29,332 nt of DNA from Bacteroidota bacterium. GTDB lineage: Bacteria > Bacteroidota > Ignavibacteria > Ignavibacteriales > Melioribacteraceae. Positions 1 through 9,146 of the stretch are shown piece by piece. Both the position numbers and the translations under genes were made by a program. The stretch lies in contig JAEXUB010000209.1 in NCBI GenBank assembly GCA_023453125.1, forward strand, positions 1 to 29,332. The letters run 5' to 3'. The first letter of the stretch is position 1. Each line of letters opens with the position of its first letter. Below the pieces are notes generated by a model. It was not told where the DNA came from. It saw nothing but the letters and a program-made list of their open reading frames with translations, and ran no database searches.

Positions 1-2273
1 AGCGTAAGATTGTTTATGGTTTCAAGAGTTTCCGGAACAAGACTTTCCGATTTAGCATTAACACGCGTTCGATAGAATGATACTCCGAGGGAAAGGAATT
101 GGGCAACACCGAGTTCAAGCCTTCCTCCTACCCGGTTAATTTTAAAACTCAGGTTATCTGAATAAAACATCGCCATTGGTGAAAGCGCAATATAATTCGG
201 GAACGACTCAAGAATCGCTTTTAGTCCCGTAACAGGAATCCATTTTTTACGCAGTTTCAATTCTTCAACCAGGCTTGAATAGACATCCGGTTCGAATGCC
301 GTAGAGTCTTTTACCATTTCCCTTAAGATATCATAGTGAACGCTTGCCGAATCGTACATCTTCATTTTAAGATAACTGTCTCCCAAAAGAAGCCTCGGTT
401 CCCATTCGTTTGGGCGCTCGGCCAGTATTTGACGGCTTTGCATTGCCGAAGCAATTGAATCGCCGGTAGCATAGTTTAGCTTAGCGCGCCACATAGCCGC
501 ATCGTAGTCAAATCTCTCGGATAGTACTTCGTCATAAATCCTCTTTGCGTCGTCGTACATTTTTGCCGCCTGATAAACAACGCCCAGCTCCCTTTTAATA
601 TCTATGTTGGGCTCTGCCTTGGACAAATACTCAAGATAGTAGGGAATTGCCTCCGCCGGCTTTTCGGCAAGTACAAGCTTTTGTCCCTCCTGAAGTATTG
701 CATATAATTTAATCTCTTCTTCGGTTTGAACCGCAAGGTCTATTATTCCCTGGAGTCTCTGGACGTTATCATCAAGCGGGTCAATTGCCTTGGCGCGGTC
801 TGCGTATTCCTGAGCTTTTGGAAAATTCTTATTGAATACTTCCTGCTGCGCCATTGCCATAACCGCTTCAAGATTATCAGGGCGTTTTGCCAATACATTT
901 GTAAGAAGAGTTCTTACAAGAACCGAGTCTATGTTAAATGCCTTTTGCGAAACTGTATCCCTGGGAACCCATATCATTATCTGTCCTTTCAAAAGCTGAT
1001 AATCCAGGTTGTCGGGATAATCCTCAAGCAGTTTATTTACGGCGGGGTATGCCTTATTAAAATCTCTTCCCCACGCGGCCATGCGCGCCAGTTTATAATA
1101 AACAGCCGGATCTTTTTCGTTCGGATTGCGTTCAAGATAAGAATCAATTGTAGATACAGCAGCAATGTAATCCTGCATATAATCGTAATAATCGGTAAGG
1201 CGCATTACTGTAGCTTTATCATTGGGAGTCTTATCAAGTTTATCGAGAAGCTGATTAATTCTCTGTCTGTAAACTGTATCCCTGAATGCCTGTACAAAAG
1301 TCCACTTCTCTTCAACCTTTGGATCTTCCGGAAGTTTTGCTCTTAAGATCAAAAGCTGTTTGTACGCTTCTTCAATTCTTTCATATTTTATAAGCTCTTC
1401 AACGAGCTTCATTCTGGTATCGTTGTCCGAAGGATCTTTTTTAAGATTTCTGTAGAATACATCAATGGGAAATGCCTTTTGTTTAAGGCGGGGATCATAT
1501 TGGTCTAAATATGCTTCCATTCTCGAACGGTCCAATCCGTCCTGCGCCTCTTTAAAGAAGGGTTTAAGTTTTAATGCCTGAAGGAATACCTGCTCGGCCT
1601 GTCTGAATCTTCCGAGCCAGATAAGGAAATAGCCGTAATTAGAAAGAAGCCTGTGGTCGTTCGGATATCTTTCAATATACTTTCTTAAAATCCTTTCCCC
1701 TTTTTCAATACTTCTTGTGCGAGCAAGAACCTCTGTATAATTCAGTATGTGGTCCGGAGGGGCCTGATCGTTTCTTCTTAAATATTCATCATACCAGAAT
1801 TCGGATTCCGGATATTTTTCCCAGTTTCTGTAAGAGCGGGCAATTTCAAGGTAGTTAAATGGATTGGCGGGATTAATGGCAATTTCCCTCTTGTGCCCTT
1901 CAATTTTGCGTTCAAGCTGCTTGTGCCATACCTCAAGTGTCCGGTTCAATGCTTTTTCATACATTGCACGGTCGCCGGGACGGTTATCGGGGCAGAGCTG
2001 GTAAGCGTGGCGGTAATCTTCAACCGCATTAAAAAATTCGGAACGTTTTTCATAACACTGTCCGCGCAGGTAATAACCATCCGACAGGCGCGGATTAGCG
2101 GCTACATACTTTTTGAACATATCAATTGCCTCGCCGTAACGTCCTGCATTCATATGGTCTATACCGGTCTTTTTAAAGACCTCCGATTGGTCCACATTCT
2201 TTTTCTGTGCGACGAATACGCCCGAAGCCGCAAAAAGGAAAAACAAAATAAGTATGGAATATTTCTTTTTCAT
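1..2273 (-). CDS. Secreted TPR protein with C-terminal beta-barrel-like region (partial)
   Basis: The reading frame is open from the ATG at 2273 (complement) to the left edge, giving about 757 residues with no stop, so the C-terminus lies outside the window. It starts with a Sec signal peptide (MKKK, then ILILFFLFAASGVFVAQ). Residues about 30-670 are a long array of TPR helices, for example NPADN-like and EKDPAVYYKLARMA segments. From about residue 695 the sequence changes to alternating polar/hydrophobic strands rich in aromatic and glycine residues (FYSDNLSFKINRVGGRLELG, then LSLGVSFYRTRV), as at the start of an outer-membrane barrel. Signal peptide plus TPR plus barrel is the layout of exopolysaccharide exporters such as PgaA or BcsC and of YaiO-like proteins. 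The barrel and export role are inferred. It lies downstream of the MBOAT gene but has its own promoter candidate. Confidence 0.75.
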   Translation of the reverse strand, partial: MKKKYSILILFFLFAASGVFVAQKKNVDQSEVFKKTGIDHMNAGRYGEAIDMFKKYVAANPRLSDGYYLRGQCYEKRSEFFNAVEDYRHAYQLCPDNRPGDRAMYEKALNRTLEVWHKQLERKIEGHKREIAINPANPFNYLEIARSYRNWEKYPESEFWYDEYLRRNDQAPPDHILNYTEVLARTRSIEKGERILRKYIERYPNDHRLLSNYGYFLIWLGRFRQAEQVFLQALKLKPFFKEAQDGLDRSRMEAYLDQYDPRLKQKAFPIDVFYRNLKKDPSDNDTRMKLVEELIKYERIEEAYKQLLILRAKLPEDPKVEEKWTFVQAFRDTVYRQRINQLLDKLDKTPNDKATVMRLTDYYDYMQDYIAAVSTIDSYLERNPNEKDPAVYYKLARMAAWGRDFNKAYPAVNKLLEDYPDNLDYQLLKGQIMIWVPRDTVSQKAFNIDSVLVRTLLTNVLAKRPDNLEAVMAMAQQEVFNKNFPKAQEYADRAKAIDPLDDNVQRLQGIIDLAVQTEEEIKLYAILQEGQKLVLAEKPAEAIPYYLEYLSKAEPNIDIKRELGVVYQAAKMYDDAKRIYDEVLSERFDYDAAMWRAKLNYATGDSIASAMQSRQILAERPNEWEPRLLLGDSYLKMKMYDSASVHYDILREMVKDSTAFEPDVYSSLVEELKLRKKWIPVTGLKAILESFPNYIALSPMAMFYSDNLSFKINRVGGRLELGVAQFLSLGVSFYRTRVNAKSESLVPETLETINNLT

Positions 2274-2293
2274 CAGCGCCATTGGATAATATT

Positions 2294-2327
2294 CAAAATT
2301 AGCATTAATTATGCCTGAAATTCCAAT
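2294..2327 (-). promoter_or_regulatory. Bacteroidota-type promoter for the TPR/barrel gene
   Basis: On the minus strand TAATTTTG (complement of 2294-2301) matches the TAnnTTTG -7 element exactly. ATTG/TTGG lies 21-22 bases upstream (complement of 2323-2327), close to the -33 TTTG position. Transcription would begin about 15 bases before the ATG. This is a motif match only. Confidence 0.45.
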
Positions 2328-2408
2328 CTTAAGTTATTAAAAAATTTAATAAAAGTTTACAATTTGATTCAGATTTTGAAGAAAATAAGGGGGCTGGGGG
2401 AGTGAAGA

Positions 2409-2426
2409 GCCGGAATGAAATCCGGC
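2409..2426 (-). terminator. Hairpin downstream of the MBOAT gene, possible terminator
   Basis: GCCGGA and TCCGGC form a 6-bp stem around a 6-base loop, 27 bases past the MBOAT stop codon. On the minus strand the bases after the stem are only weakly T-rich (TCTTCACT). On the plus strand a CCTTTTT follows the stem, but no plus-strand gene ends here. It may end or slow the acylation-operon transcript. Confidence 0.35.
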
Positions 2427-2453
2427 CCTTTTTACCACTTTGAAACAAATGTA

Positions 2454-3953
2454 TTAATATTGGAAATATGTAGGCATTAAAGGATTAGCGCTTTTAAACT
2501 GGGCTACAATATAAATTACCGCCGCCAGTATAATTACTTTGCCTATCAGGGGCATATTGCCGATAAGATTTTTTACCTTTTCTTCAAACCTGGCAGGCGT
2601 AAAGTGGAATAGAAATCCAAGCACAATAAGAAGCGAAATGACCGGAAGCTTTTCGATGAATTGAAGATAAATTTCACCGTGGAAATAGGAATAGATCTGG
2701 GTGACAACCACTTTTACTTTTTCAAGATCGCTGAAACGGAAAATAAGAAATGAGAAAGCGATAAGATGAAATGTTATTATCCCCTGTACAAAACGGAGCG
2801 GTTTGGTGTTGTTTATTTTTAGTTTGTTGTAGATAAATGCTTTCGGCTTCTGAAGAAGAACTCCAACGGACATATAAAATCCGTGCAGCGCTCCCCACAG
2901 AATAAAATTCCATCCGGCGCCGTGCCAGATTCCGCAGATAATGAATGTTATGAAAAGACCAATCACATTACTGTATGTTCTGAGAGTGCGGAATTTAATC
3001 TGAAGTGGCTTAAAGAGATAATCGAGAAGCCAGCGGGATAGGGATATATGCCAGCGGCGCCAGAAATCGGCTACGCTTACAGCCCTGAAGGGAGCATTAA
3101 AATTGTCCATAAGACGGTACCCCATCAATAGTGCGATTCCTATTGCTAGATCGGAATAACCGGAGAAATCGCAGTAAAGCTGAAGCGTGTATGCGTATGT
3201 GGCAATTAAATTCTGGAATCCTGTATATCTTTCGGGCCAGTCGAAAATCTGCGCTACAAAGTTTGCGTTAAGATAATCTGAAATTATTGCAAGCTTTAAT
3301 AATCCGGCGCTAATCAGGAATACAGCCTTTCCAACTTCCTGTTTTGTAAGGGGAGTTTCATTTTCAACCTGGGGGAGAAAGTTTGAAGCCCTTTCAATTG
3401 GACCGAGCTGTATGTTGGGAAAGAAAAAGATGAAAACGCAGAAATCGCGGAAACTCTTTGTCGGCTCCATCATTTCCATATATATATCAATTATGTAGCT
3501 CAGCGCCTTAAAGGTATAGAAAGAAATTCCTATAGGAAGAAAGATGTTAAGGGGCTCTATCTGGGCATTTTGTATGCTGCCGATTATCTGCAAAATGAAA
3601 TTTGTGTACTTAAAGTAGGAGAGAATGCCGATGTTTATTAAAATAGCCGAAATAAAATAGAGCCTGCGCAGCCCCGGCTTTGCCGTTTCAAAAATGAATT
3701 TGCCGAAAGCAAAGTTTACAACCGCAGAAACAATCAGTATTCCGGCAAGGTAACCGGCGGATTTGTAATAAAAATAAAAAGAGAAGAGAATAATCAATAA
3801 AAGCCGGGCGTTCTTATAACGTGCGAATAAATTATAAATCAGAAGAAAGCCGAAGAATAAGAAGAGAAAAAGGCTTGAATGAAACAATAAGGTGTCGTCC
3901 GGGTTGAACTTAAGGAGTTCAAAAATTTTATCTAGCTGAATTGCGGCGAGCAT
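2454..3953 (-). CDS. MBOAT-family O-acyltransferase (AlgI/DltB type)
   Basis: This 499-residue integral membrane protein would transfer acyl groups from a cytoplasmic donor to a polymer outside the inner membrane. Hydrophobic segments run through the whole length. Family blocks in order are LPIGISFYTFKALSYIIDIY (139-158), YCDFSGYSDLAIGIALLMGY (about 260-279), APFRAVSVADFWRRWHISLSRW (287-308) and CGIWHGAGWNFILWGALHGF (340-359). The catalytic histidine is His344 in the WHG motif, with the conserved His302 in RRWHIS. The C-terminus ends in an aromatic tail (TYFQY) as in AlgI, so the protein is complete. An AGGA Shine-Dalgarno precedes the ATG. It is the last gene of the acylation cluster, after an acyl-AMP ligase and ACP. 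By analogy with DltB, the donor is probably the acyl-ACP made next door; the acceptor is unknown. Confidence 0.93.
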   Translation of the reverse strand: MLAAIQLDKIFELLKFNPDDTLLFHSSLFLFLFFGFLLIYNLFARYKNARLLLIILFSFYFYYKSAGYLAGILIVSAVVNFAFGKFIFETAKPGLRRLYFISAILINIGILSYFKYTNFILQIIGSIQNAQIEPLNIFLPIGISFYTFKALSYIIDIYMEMMEPTKSFRDFCVFIFFFPNIQLGPIERASNFLPQVENETPLTKQEVGKAVFLISAGLLKLAIISDYLNANFVAQIFDWPERYTGFQNLIATYAYTLQLYCDFSGYSDLAIGIALLMGYRLMDNFNAPFRAVSVADFWRRWHISLSRWLLDYLFKPLQIKFRTLRTYSNVIGLFITFIICGIWHGAGWNFILWGALHGFYMSVGVLLQKPKAFIYNKLKINNTKPLRFVQGIITFHLIAFSFLIFRFSDLEKVKVVVTQIYSYFHGEIYLQFIEKLPVISLLIVLGFLFHFTPARFEEKVKNLIGNMPLIGKVIILAAVIYIVAQFKSANPLMPTYFQY

Positions 3954-3973
3954 AAAATTCCTACTTTGTTGGC

Positions 3974-4006
3974 CAAAGATAATAAAAAATAAGATGCGGG
4001 GCTAAA
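3974..4006 (-). promoter_or_regulatory. Bacteroidota-type promoter before the MBOAT gene
   Basis: TATCTTTG (complement of 3974-3981) is an exact TAnnTTTG element. TTTA sits 21 bases upstream (complement of 4003-4006) in the -33 position. It lies in the 96-base gap between ligase 1 and the MBOAT gene, so the MBOAT gene may have its own start as well as read-through. Motif match only. Confidence 0.42.
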
Positions 4007-4049
4007 TCGGAAACACTGAAAGAATCTGCGTGAGCATCAGTCACTCATT

Positions 4050-5762
4050 CTATCTGCTCCAGATAAGCGGATCTTCCTTAAGAATGAGCCTCTCTTTGTT
4101 GGCTTTTCTGCTCGGCTTGCCGGATGAGCTTTTAATTAGCCAGCGAGGGGGCGCAAGATATACCTTGCTGATGTTGACGTCTATTGTCATTCCGGCCTTT
4201 AATATATCAACTCTTAATTTATTCTTCTCTGCATCGGTTTCAAGTTTTGTTTCGGCAACAACGCTTACTTTTTCGGTGCCGAGAGAGGCATCCTCTTCGC
4301 CGAATGCAATTACTCTGCCCGGAATTACGCCCTCGACATTATTCAGCGTATCCTCAATATCTTCAGGATAAAGATTCTTACCGGCAACAATAATCAAATC
4401 TTTCTTTCTGCCTATTACATAAATTTCGTCATTATATTTGAATCCGTAATCTCCCGTAAAATACCATCCGTCTTCAACCACCTCGGCGGTTTTTTCAGGA
4501 TAGTTCCTGTATCCTTCGAACAGCGAAATTGATTTAACGGCAATTTCCCCCACAAAACTTTCGGGGAGCTCCCTTCTGTTTACGTCAACAATATGAGCCT
4601 CGGCGCCATTAATCGGTTTGCCGCACGAAACACAAACTCTTTCAATAGAATCTTTGCCGGCAAATTTTACTCTTCCTTCCGAAAGCTTATTTCTGTCAAG
4701 ACGAAGTTCGGTAAGGGGCTTTCCCGGCTCGCTGTAGGAAAGCGTAAGTGTAAGTTCCGCCATTCCGTATACTGTGGCAAGACACAATGGATTTAAATTG
4801 TATTTAGTAAAACGGGCAACAAATTTTTCGTGACTGTCATGCCTTATAGGTTCTGCACCGTTAATGAGAAGCTTAAGGCTGCTGAGATCGGTTCCCTCCA
4901 GTTCTTCATCGGGAATTTTTTCGGCAAGAAAATTATATGCGAAATTGGGAATGTATGAGAATGTTGCCTTTTCTTTTGTTATTACCTCAAGAAGAAGAAT
5001 CGGCGCGAGAATCCATTCGAATGGACTAATATGAACAGATGTCATTCCGGATAAAAACGGGATATGGAATGCTCCGATAAGTCCCATATCGTGATATAGC
5101 GGAAGCCAGCTGGCTGCTATGTCGCCGCTTGAAAGATGCAGAGCATTATTGCAGCTTACCGCATGCTCAAGAAGCGCCTTATGTGTAACTGCTATCGGTT
5201 TCTGAAGTCCAGTTGTGCCGGATGAATGCTGTACAAGAAAAACGTCTGTTTCCTTAACTTCGGAAGCGGCCTGTTCAATCCTGTCATCCTCTTCCTTGTT
5301 AAGCTTTCTATTAACATCCCATTCAAGGGGAAAGAAGACTGCTTTAATTGTACTTCCCGGTTTTTCAATGAGAGGGCGTATGATGGGTTCCAGCTCCCGT
5401 TCGGTCAGAATATAATCCAGCCCGGAACGCTGCGCCATTCCTTCAAGTCCCTGCCTGAATTTTTCGGGATGGAGACGGGGATTTGGATAAGCTAAAATGG
5501 CAGGGAGGGCTCCGGTTCTGCTGATTCCCATATAAAGGGGATATAAGAAAGGATTGTGCCTTATAATAATCGCGCAAACGTCATCCTTCTTAATACCGGC
5601 CTTACGAATGTGATGCGAAAACTGTTTTGCGCTTTCAACTATAGAAGAGAATGTCCATCTGACCGGTTCTTCCCCCGCAATCCAGTGTACAATTGCATCT
5701 TTATCAGGAGTAAGCTGTGCATTTTGAAGCCACTTTTTCCAAAGAGTTTTAGGCTGTGCCAT
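4050..5762 (-). CDS. Fatty-acyl-AMP-ligase-like adenylating enzyme 1
   Basis: This 570-residue ANL-superfamily enzyme would activate a carboxylic acid as an acyl-adenylate and load it onto a carrier protein. Motifs in order: the phosphate loop HSSGTTGLQKP (179-189), YHDMGLIG (223-230), NGAEPIR (301-307, typical of FAAL enzymes), YGMAE (332-336), TGDYGF (436-441), GRKKD then GKNLYPEDIE (451-470) and the A10 segment KSSSGKPSRK (544-553) with catalytic Lys549. All core residues are present, so it should be active. It lies 20 bases after the ACP gene and upstream of the MBOAT gene. It is clearly paralogous to the ligase at 6016-7740. The acyl substrate cannot be read from sequence. A DltA-type D-alanine ligase is less likely given the length and the FAAL-like motifs. 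Confidence 0.88.
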   Translation of the reverse strand: MAQPKTLWKKWLQNAQLTPDKDAIVHWIAGEEPVRWTFSSIVESAKQFSHHIRKAGIKKDDVCAIIIRHNPFLYPLYMGISRTGALPAILAYPNPRLHPEKFRQGLEGMAQRSGLDYILTERELEPIIRPLIEKPGSTIKAVFFPLEWDVNRKLNKEEDDRIEQAASEVKETDVFLVQHSSGTTGLQKPIAVTHKALLEHAVSCNNALHLSSGDIAASWLPLYHDMGLIGAFHIPFLSGMTSVHISPFEWILAPILLLEVITKEKATFSYIPNFAYNFLAEKIPDEELEGTDLSSLKLLINGAEPIRHDSHEKFVARFTKYNLNPLCLATVYGMAELTLTLSYSEPGKPLTELRLDRNKLSEGRVKFAGKDSIERVCVSCGKPINGAEAHIVDVNRRELPESFVGEIAVKSISLFEGYRNYPEKTAEVVEDGWYFTGDYGFKYNDEIYVIGRKKDLIIVAGKNLYPEDIEDTLNNVEGVIPGRVIAFGEEDASLGTEKVSVVAETKLETDAEKNKLRVDILKAGMTIDVNISKVYLAPPRWLIKSSSGKPSRKANKERLILKEDPLIWSR

Positions 5763-5782
5763 TTTATGCTTTCTTTTTATAA

Positions 5783-6016
5783 CTACTTTTTCAATTTAAG
5801 GTCTACAAGATTCTGCAGGTCGCCTACATTTTTAAGCTTCAGCACTTCCATGCTTTTGAACTTAACCTTAAAATGCTCTTCAACCGCGACAATTATATTA
5901 ACGTGGCTAAGAGAATCCCAGCCGGGTACTTCGGGTGCGATAGTTTCATCGCCGATTTCGAAATCGTCAAGGTTAAGCTGTTTAAGAATTACTTTTTTCA
6001 GTTCATCTGTAACCAT
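5783..6016 (-). CDS. Discrete acyl carrier protein
   Basis: This carrier protein of about 77 residues would hold an acyl group as a thioester on phosphopantetheine. The prosthetic-group site is GWDSLSHVNIIVAVEEHF, with the modified serine in the DSL motif (Ser35 from the preferred start). I prefer the ATG at 6016 because it overlaps the upstream ligase stop as TAATG and has GGAG six bases before it. An in-frame ATG at 6028 would add four residues (MEQI) but has no ribosome site. Sitting between two acyl-AMP ligases and near MBOAT and SGNH genes, it matches DltC in position and role. It is unlikely to be the housekeeping ACP, which is normally in a fab cluster. Confidence 0.9.
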   Translation of the reverse strand: MVTDELKKVILKQLNLDDFEIGDETIAPEVPGWDSLSHVNIIVAVEEHFKVKFKSMEVLKLKNVGDLQNLVDLKLKK

Positions 6017-7740
6017 TATCTGCTCCATACTTGCGGATCATTTCCGCCTGTTAATCTTTCTTTATTTGCTTTTCTGCTCGGTTTGCCTGCAGAACTTTTA
6101 ATTAGCCATCTGGGGGGCACAAGGTATACCTTGTGTATGTTAACGTCAATACTCATACCCGATTTAAGAATGTCTACGCGCAGCCTGTTTTTATCTTTTT
6201 CATCTTCAAATTTTGTTTCAGCAACTACGCTTACAAGCTCTGTTCCCATTGCCGGGTCTTCTTCACCGAACGCAATTACGCGCCCCGGAATTACCCCCTC
6301 AACCTGGTTTACGGTATCCTCAATGTCTTCCGGGTAGAGGTTTTTGCCGGCGACAATAATAATGTCTTTCTTTCTTCCGATAATGAAAAATTCGTTTTCG
6401 TATTTAAAACCGTAATCGCCTGTATAGTACCACCCGTTTTCAACAACCTCGGCGGTCTTTTCGGGATAGTTACGGTAGCCGTCGAACATTGAAATGGATT
6501 TAACTGCAATTTCTCCCACAAGCCCTTCTGCAGTATCTGCCCTGTTTTCGTCAACAATTCTTATTTCGCAGTTATCAATTAACTTGCCCGAAGAGACACA
6601 AGTGCGGGGCTGGTTTCCGTTTGAAAGTTTCACATAGCCGTTTGAAAGCTCCTGCCGGTCAACCTGAATAACTTTAATTTTCTCTCCCGGAGGGGTCTGG
6701 GTTATTGCGTATGTTGTTTCTGCCATTGCATAGCAGGCCGAAAGCGCAATGGGGGAAAATCCGTACCGACCAAATCTCTCTGCAAACTTCCTATGGCTTT
6801 CATCCCTGACAGGTTCGCTGCAATTAATTGTAAGACGCAGTGTTTTCAGGGAAATATCTTCGAGTTCATCGTCCGGTATTTTTTCTGCAAGAATATTATA
6901 TGCAAAGTTGGGCAGATAGCAGAGGCTTGCTTTTTCTTTTGTAATAGCCTCTAAAAGGAGAACCGGAGCTATAACCCATTCAAATGGGCTTATCTGCACA
7001 GATGTAATTCCGTATGCTAAAGGAATATGGAAAGCAGCAATGAGCCCCATATCGTGATAGAGAGGAAGCCAGCTGGCTATTTTATCCTTATCCGAAAGGC
7101 TGATTGACTCACCGTAGAACCGGACGTGATTTAAAATTGCGCGGTGCGAAAGCACCACCGGTTTCTGCAGTCCCGTTGTGCCCGATGAATGCTGAAGAAG
7201 AGCAGGGTCGGTTTCTTTAATAGTGTCTGCGAATTTCTCTATCTCTGCATCGGCCTCTTCACTGAATTCTTTTTCAATATCCCATTCAAGAGGGAAATAA
7301 ACGGCTTTAATTGTACTCCCGCTTTTTTCAATTAGCGGCCTTATGAGGGGTTCAAGTTCTCTTTCCGTTAATATATAATCGAGCCCGGAACGCTGTGACA
7401 TTCCCTCAATTCCCTGTCTGAATTTATCGGGATGGAGGCGTGGATTTGGATATGCAAGAACTGCCGGAAGCGCTCCGGTTCTTGAAATGCCCATATAAAG
7501 AGGGTAGAAGAAAGGATTGTGCCTAATTATAACCGCACATACCTCCCCCTTTTTAATTCCCATTTTCTTAATCATCACTGAAAATTTACGGGCCTTTTCG
7601 GTAATGGATTTAAAAGTCCACCTTACCGGCTCTTCCCCCCCTATCCAATGAACAATAGCTTCCCGGTCCGGATTGGTCCGGGCATTCATCTGCCATTGTT
7701 TCCAGAGAGTGGGCAGCGGGTTATTAATAAACTGATTCAT
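6016..7740 (-). CDS. Fatty-acyl-AMP-ligase-like adenylating enzyme 2
   Basis: This 574-residue paralogue of the ligase at 4050-5762 has the same ANL motif series: HSSGTTGLQKP, YHDMGLIA, TGDYGF, GRKKD with GKNLYPEDIE, and KSSAGKPSRK carrying the catalytic lysine. Differences from its twin fall at the substrate and adenylate-binding loops: NGAEP becomes NCSEP, and YGMAE becomes YAMAE. This suggests a different acyl preference rather than loss of function. The stop overlaps the ACP start by one base (TAATG), so the two are probably translationally coupled. It starts 11 bases after the SGNH gene upstream, without a clear Shine-Dalgarno. Adenylation and ACP loading are inferred from family and context. 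Confidence 0.87.
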   Translation of the reverse strand: MNQFINNPLPTLWKQWQMNARTNPDREAIVHWIGGEEPVRWTFKSITEKARKFSVMIKKMGIKKGEVCAVIIRHNPFFYPLYMGISRTGALPAVLAYPNPRLHPDKFRQGIEGMSQRSGLDYILTERELEPLIRPLIEKSGSTIKAVYFPLEWDIEKEFSEEADAEIEKFADTIKETDPALLQHSSGTTGLQKPVVLSHRAILNHVRFYGESISLSDKDKIASWLPLYHDMGLIAAFHIPLAYGITSVQISPFEWVIAPVLLLEAITKEKASLCYLPNFAYNILAEKIPDDELEDISLKTLRLTINCSEPVRDESHRKFAERFGRYGFSPIALSACYAMAETTYAITQTPPGEKIKVIQVDRQELSNGYVKLSNGNQPRTCVSSGKLIDNCEIRIVDENRADTAEGLVGEIAVKSISMFDGYRNYPEKTAEVVENGWYYTGDYGFKYENEFFIIGRKKDIIIVAGKNLYPEDIEDTVNQVEGVIPGRVIAFGEEDPAMGTELVSVVAETKFEDEKDKNRLRVDILKSGMSIDVNIHKVYLVPPRWLIKSSAGKPSRKANKERLTGGNDPQVWSR

Positions 7741-7751
7741 ATATTATTGTG

Positions 7752-9122
7752 TTATTTTATCAACGATTTAATTAATAAATCAGATACTTTCTTTGCGCCG
7801 AGTATATTAAAGTGAATATAATCTGCCGAAGCCAATGGAGGATTTCCTTTAACCCACTTAGGCATTGAATTCTGTCCCCCCATTGCTTCAAAAAGATTGA
7901 ATAGGGCTACATTGTTTTTTGATGCAATGTTTTTCTGTGTCTGGAGAAGTTTTAATACGCTAGGGTCAGTAATAAAGTTTGAACCCTGTTTAATCGATTT
8001 GTCGTGTACGCTTATAAGAAGAATGCTTGCCTTGGGGTATGCGCTTCTAATAAGATTTATTACCTTGCCCATTTCTCTTTCGTAGAAATCGTAATTCTGC
8101 TGTCCTACAAGGTTTAATCCGAATTCAAGGATAAAGAGTTTGTAGTCGAAATATTTGGTGTATTCTTTTAATGTAGCGGCAGGAATTTTCTGAATGTCAA
8201 TTCCGCTGTTTCCTCTAAGAGGGAAGTTGTCAACATAAACGCCGGGGCCGTTTTCAAGGCTGATGCCGAAAAGATACGCCTGGTCTTTATCGGGGAATTC
8301 AAGTTTTACTGATTTAGCCGGGGCGTCGCTTTTTATTACGAGTTCTTTAACTCCCGCACCCGAAGTAAGATTAAAGCTCTTAGGCGCGGAGGCATCGTTG
8401 AAATAAACTTTTATTGAAGAATTCTTAGCATTGGTATAGAATAAACGTACCGTATTGAATTCGCGTAGCGATTTCTGTGCTCTTGTAGTTTCATAACGCA
8501 CCCAGCTTCCTCCCTTTGGTATTACAACTTCGCCGCTTATGCCAAGGGGAAAACCTTTAAGGTTAGAGCTGTAGATTGAAGCGGTTTCCCAGGTCTTTTC
8601 GGGGGAGAAGGAGTGTTTTATTGTAGTTCTAAATGTAATATCCTGCGATACGATTCCGAGATGTCCGAGAGCGCTGCCTCCGAATTTACTTTGCAATCCT
8701 TCTCTCAGATCGGCGGAGATTAAATCCCCTTCAATTGCGGAATCGCCGTAATGTGCTATTCTTATTGCCTGTCCCCTGGCGCCTTTCAACGCGTCCAGAA
8801 AGTAAGCAAGCTGTTTTGTATCGCCGAAAAGATACGAACCGGCATTTTGAATCGGTGCATTGGCTTCCGAACCGAACAGGGTGTTGAGCAGACGTGAAAG
8901 CTCTTCCGGCCCTGCAACCGAGGCGTTTACAGAGGGCATGTTATTAAAGAGCCCGGAGACCGGAATCTCTTCGTAAGGTTTAACGTCAATAAGCATATCA
9001 ACATGTTTTAATTCATAGTTCCCTATTTTCATTCCCTGCGGAAGCAGAGAAAAAGAAAGAGCGATTACAAGAGTGAAAAATATAATTAGCAACGGCTGTC
9101 TTTGAGGCGAAATGTTCTTCAT
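7752..9122 (-). CDS. Membrane-anchored SGNH-fold protein with internal insert
   Basis: This 456-residue protein has one N-terminal membrane segment (about 10-28), so the rest faces the periplasm. SGNH blocks are present: IAHYGDSAIEGD with nucleophile Ser128, a block II-like RGNSGID, a reduced block III (LEFGLN, keeping Gly and Asn), and the catalytic pair in ADYIHFN (Asp434, His437). About 150 residues of beta-rich sequence between blocks I and II look like a jelly-roll insert, as in peptidoglycan O-acetylesterase (Ape1) and AlgX/AlgJ-like proteins. In MBOAT systems such proteins (DltD, AlgJ/AlgX, PatB) complete transfer to the polymer outside the membrane or remove groups. GGAG lies nine bases before the ATG. 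Transferase versus esterase cannot be told from sequence. Confidence 0.8.
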   Translation of the reverse strand: MKNISPQRQPLLIIFFTLVIALSFSLLPQGMKIGNYELKHVDMLIDVKPYEEIPVSGLFNNMPSVNASVAGPEELSRLLNTLFGSEANAPIQNAGSYLFGDTKQLAYFLDALKGARGQAIRIAHYGDSAIEGDLISADLREGLQSKFGGSALGHLGIVSQDITFRTTIKHSFSPEKTWETASIYSSNLKGFPLGISGEVVIPKGGSWVRYETTRAQKSLREFNTVRLFYTNAKNSSIKVYFNDASAPKSFNLTSGAGVKELVIKSDAPAKSVKLEFPDKDQAYLFGISLENGPGVYVDNFPLRGNSGIDIQKIPAATLKEYTKYFDYKLFILEFGLNLVGQQNYDFYEREMGKVINLIRSAYPKASILLISVHDKSIKQGSNFITDPSVLKLLQTQKNIASKNNVALFNLFEAMGGQNSMPKWVKGNPPLASADYIHFNILGAKKVSDLLIKSLIK

Positions 9123-9146
9123 TTTTATTCTCCGGTTTATAAACTT

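Noticed and set aside
726..2318. Plus-strand open frames opposite the left-edge TPR gene
   Set aside because: They lie fully antisense to a continuous TPR frame with a signal peptide, show no recognisable domain, and are low-complexity translations typical of the opposite strand.
5556..6557. Open frames of 80-180 codons over the ACP and ligase genes
   Set aside because: They overlap strongly supported ANL and ACP motifs on the minus strand and have no family features or ribosome sites.
4050..9122. A true D-alanylation (dltABCD) operon
   Set aside because: The layout is similar, but the ligases have FAAL-like motifs and length, the carrier is ACP-like, and two ligases are present, so D-alanine as substrate is not supported.
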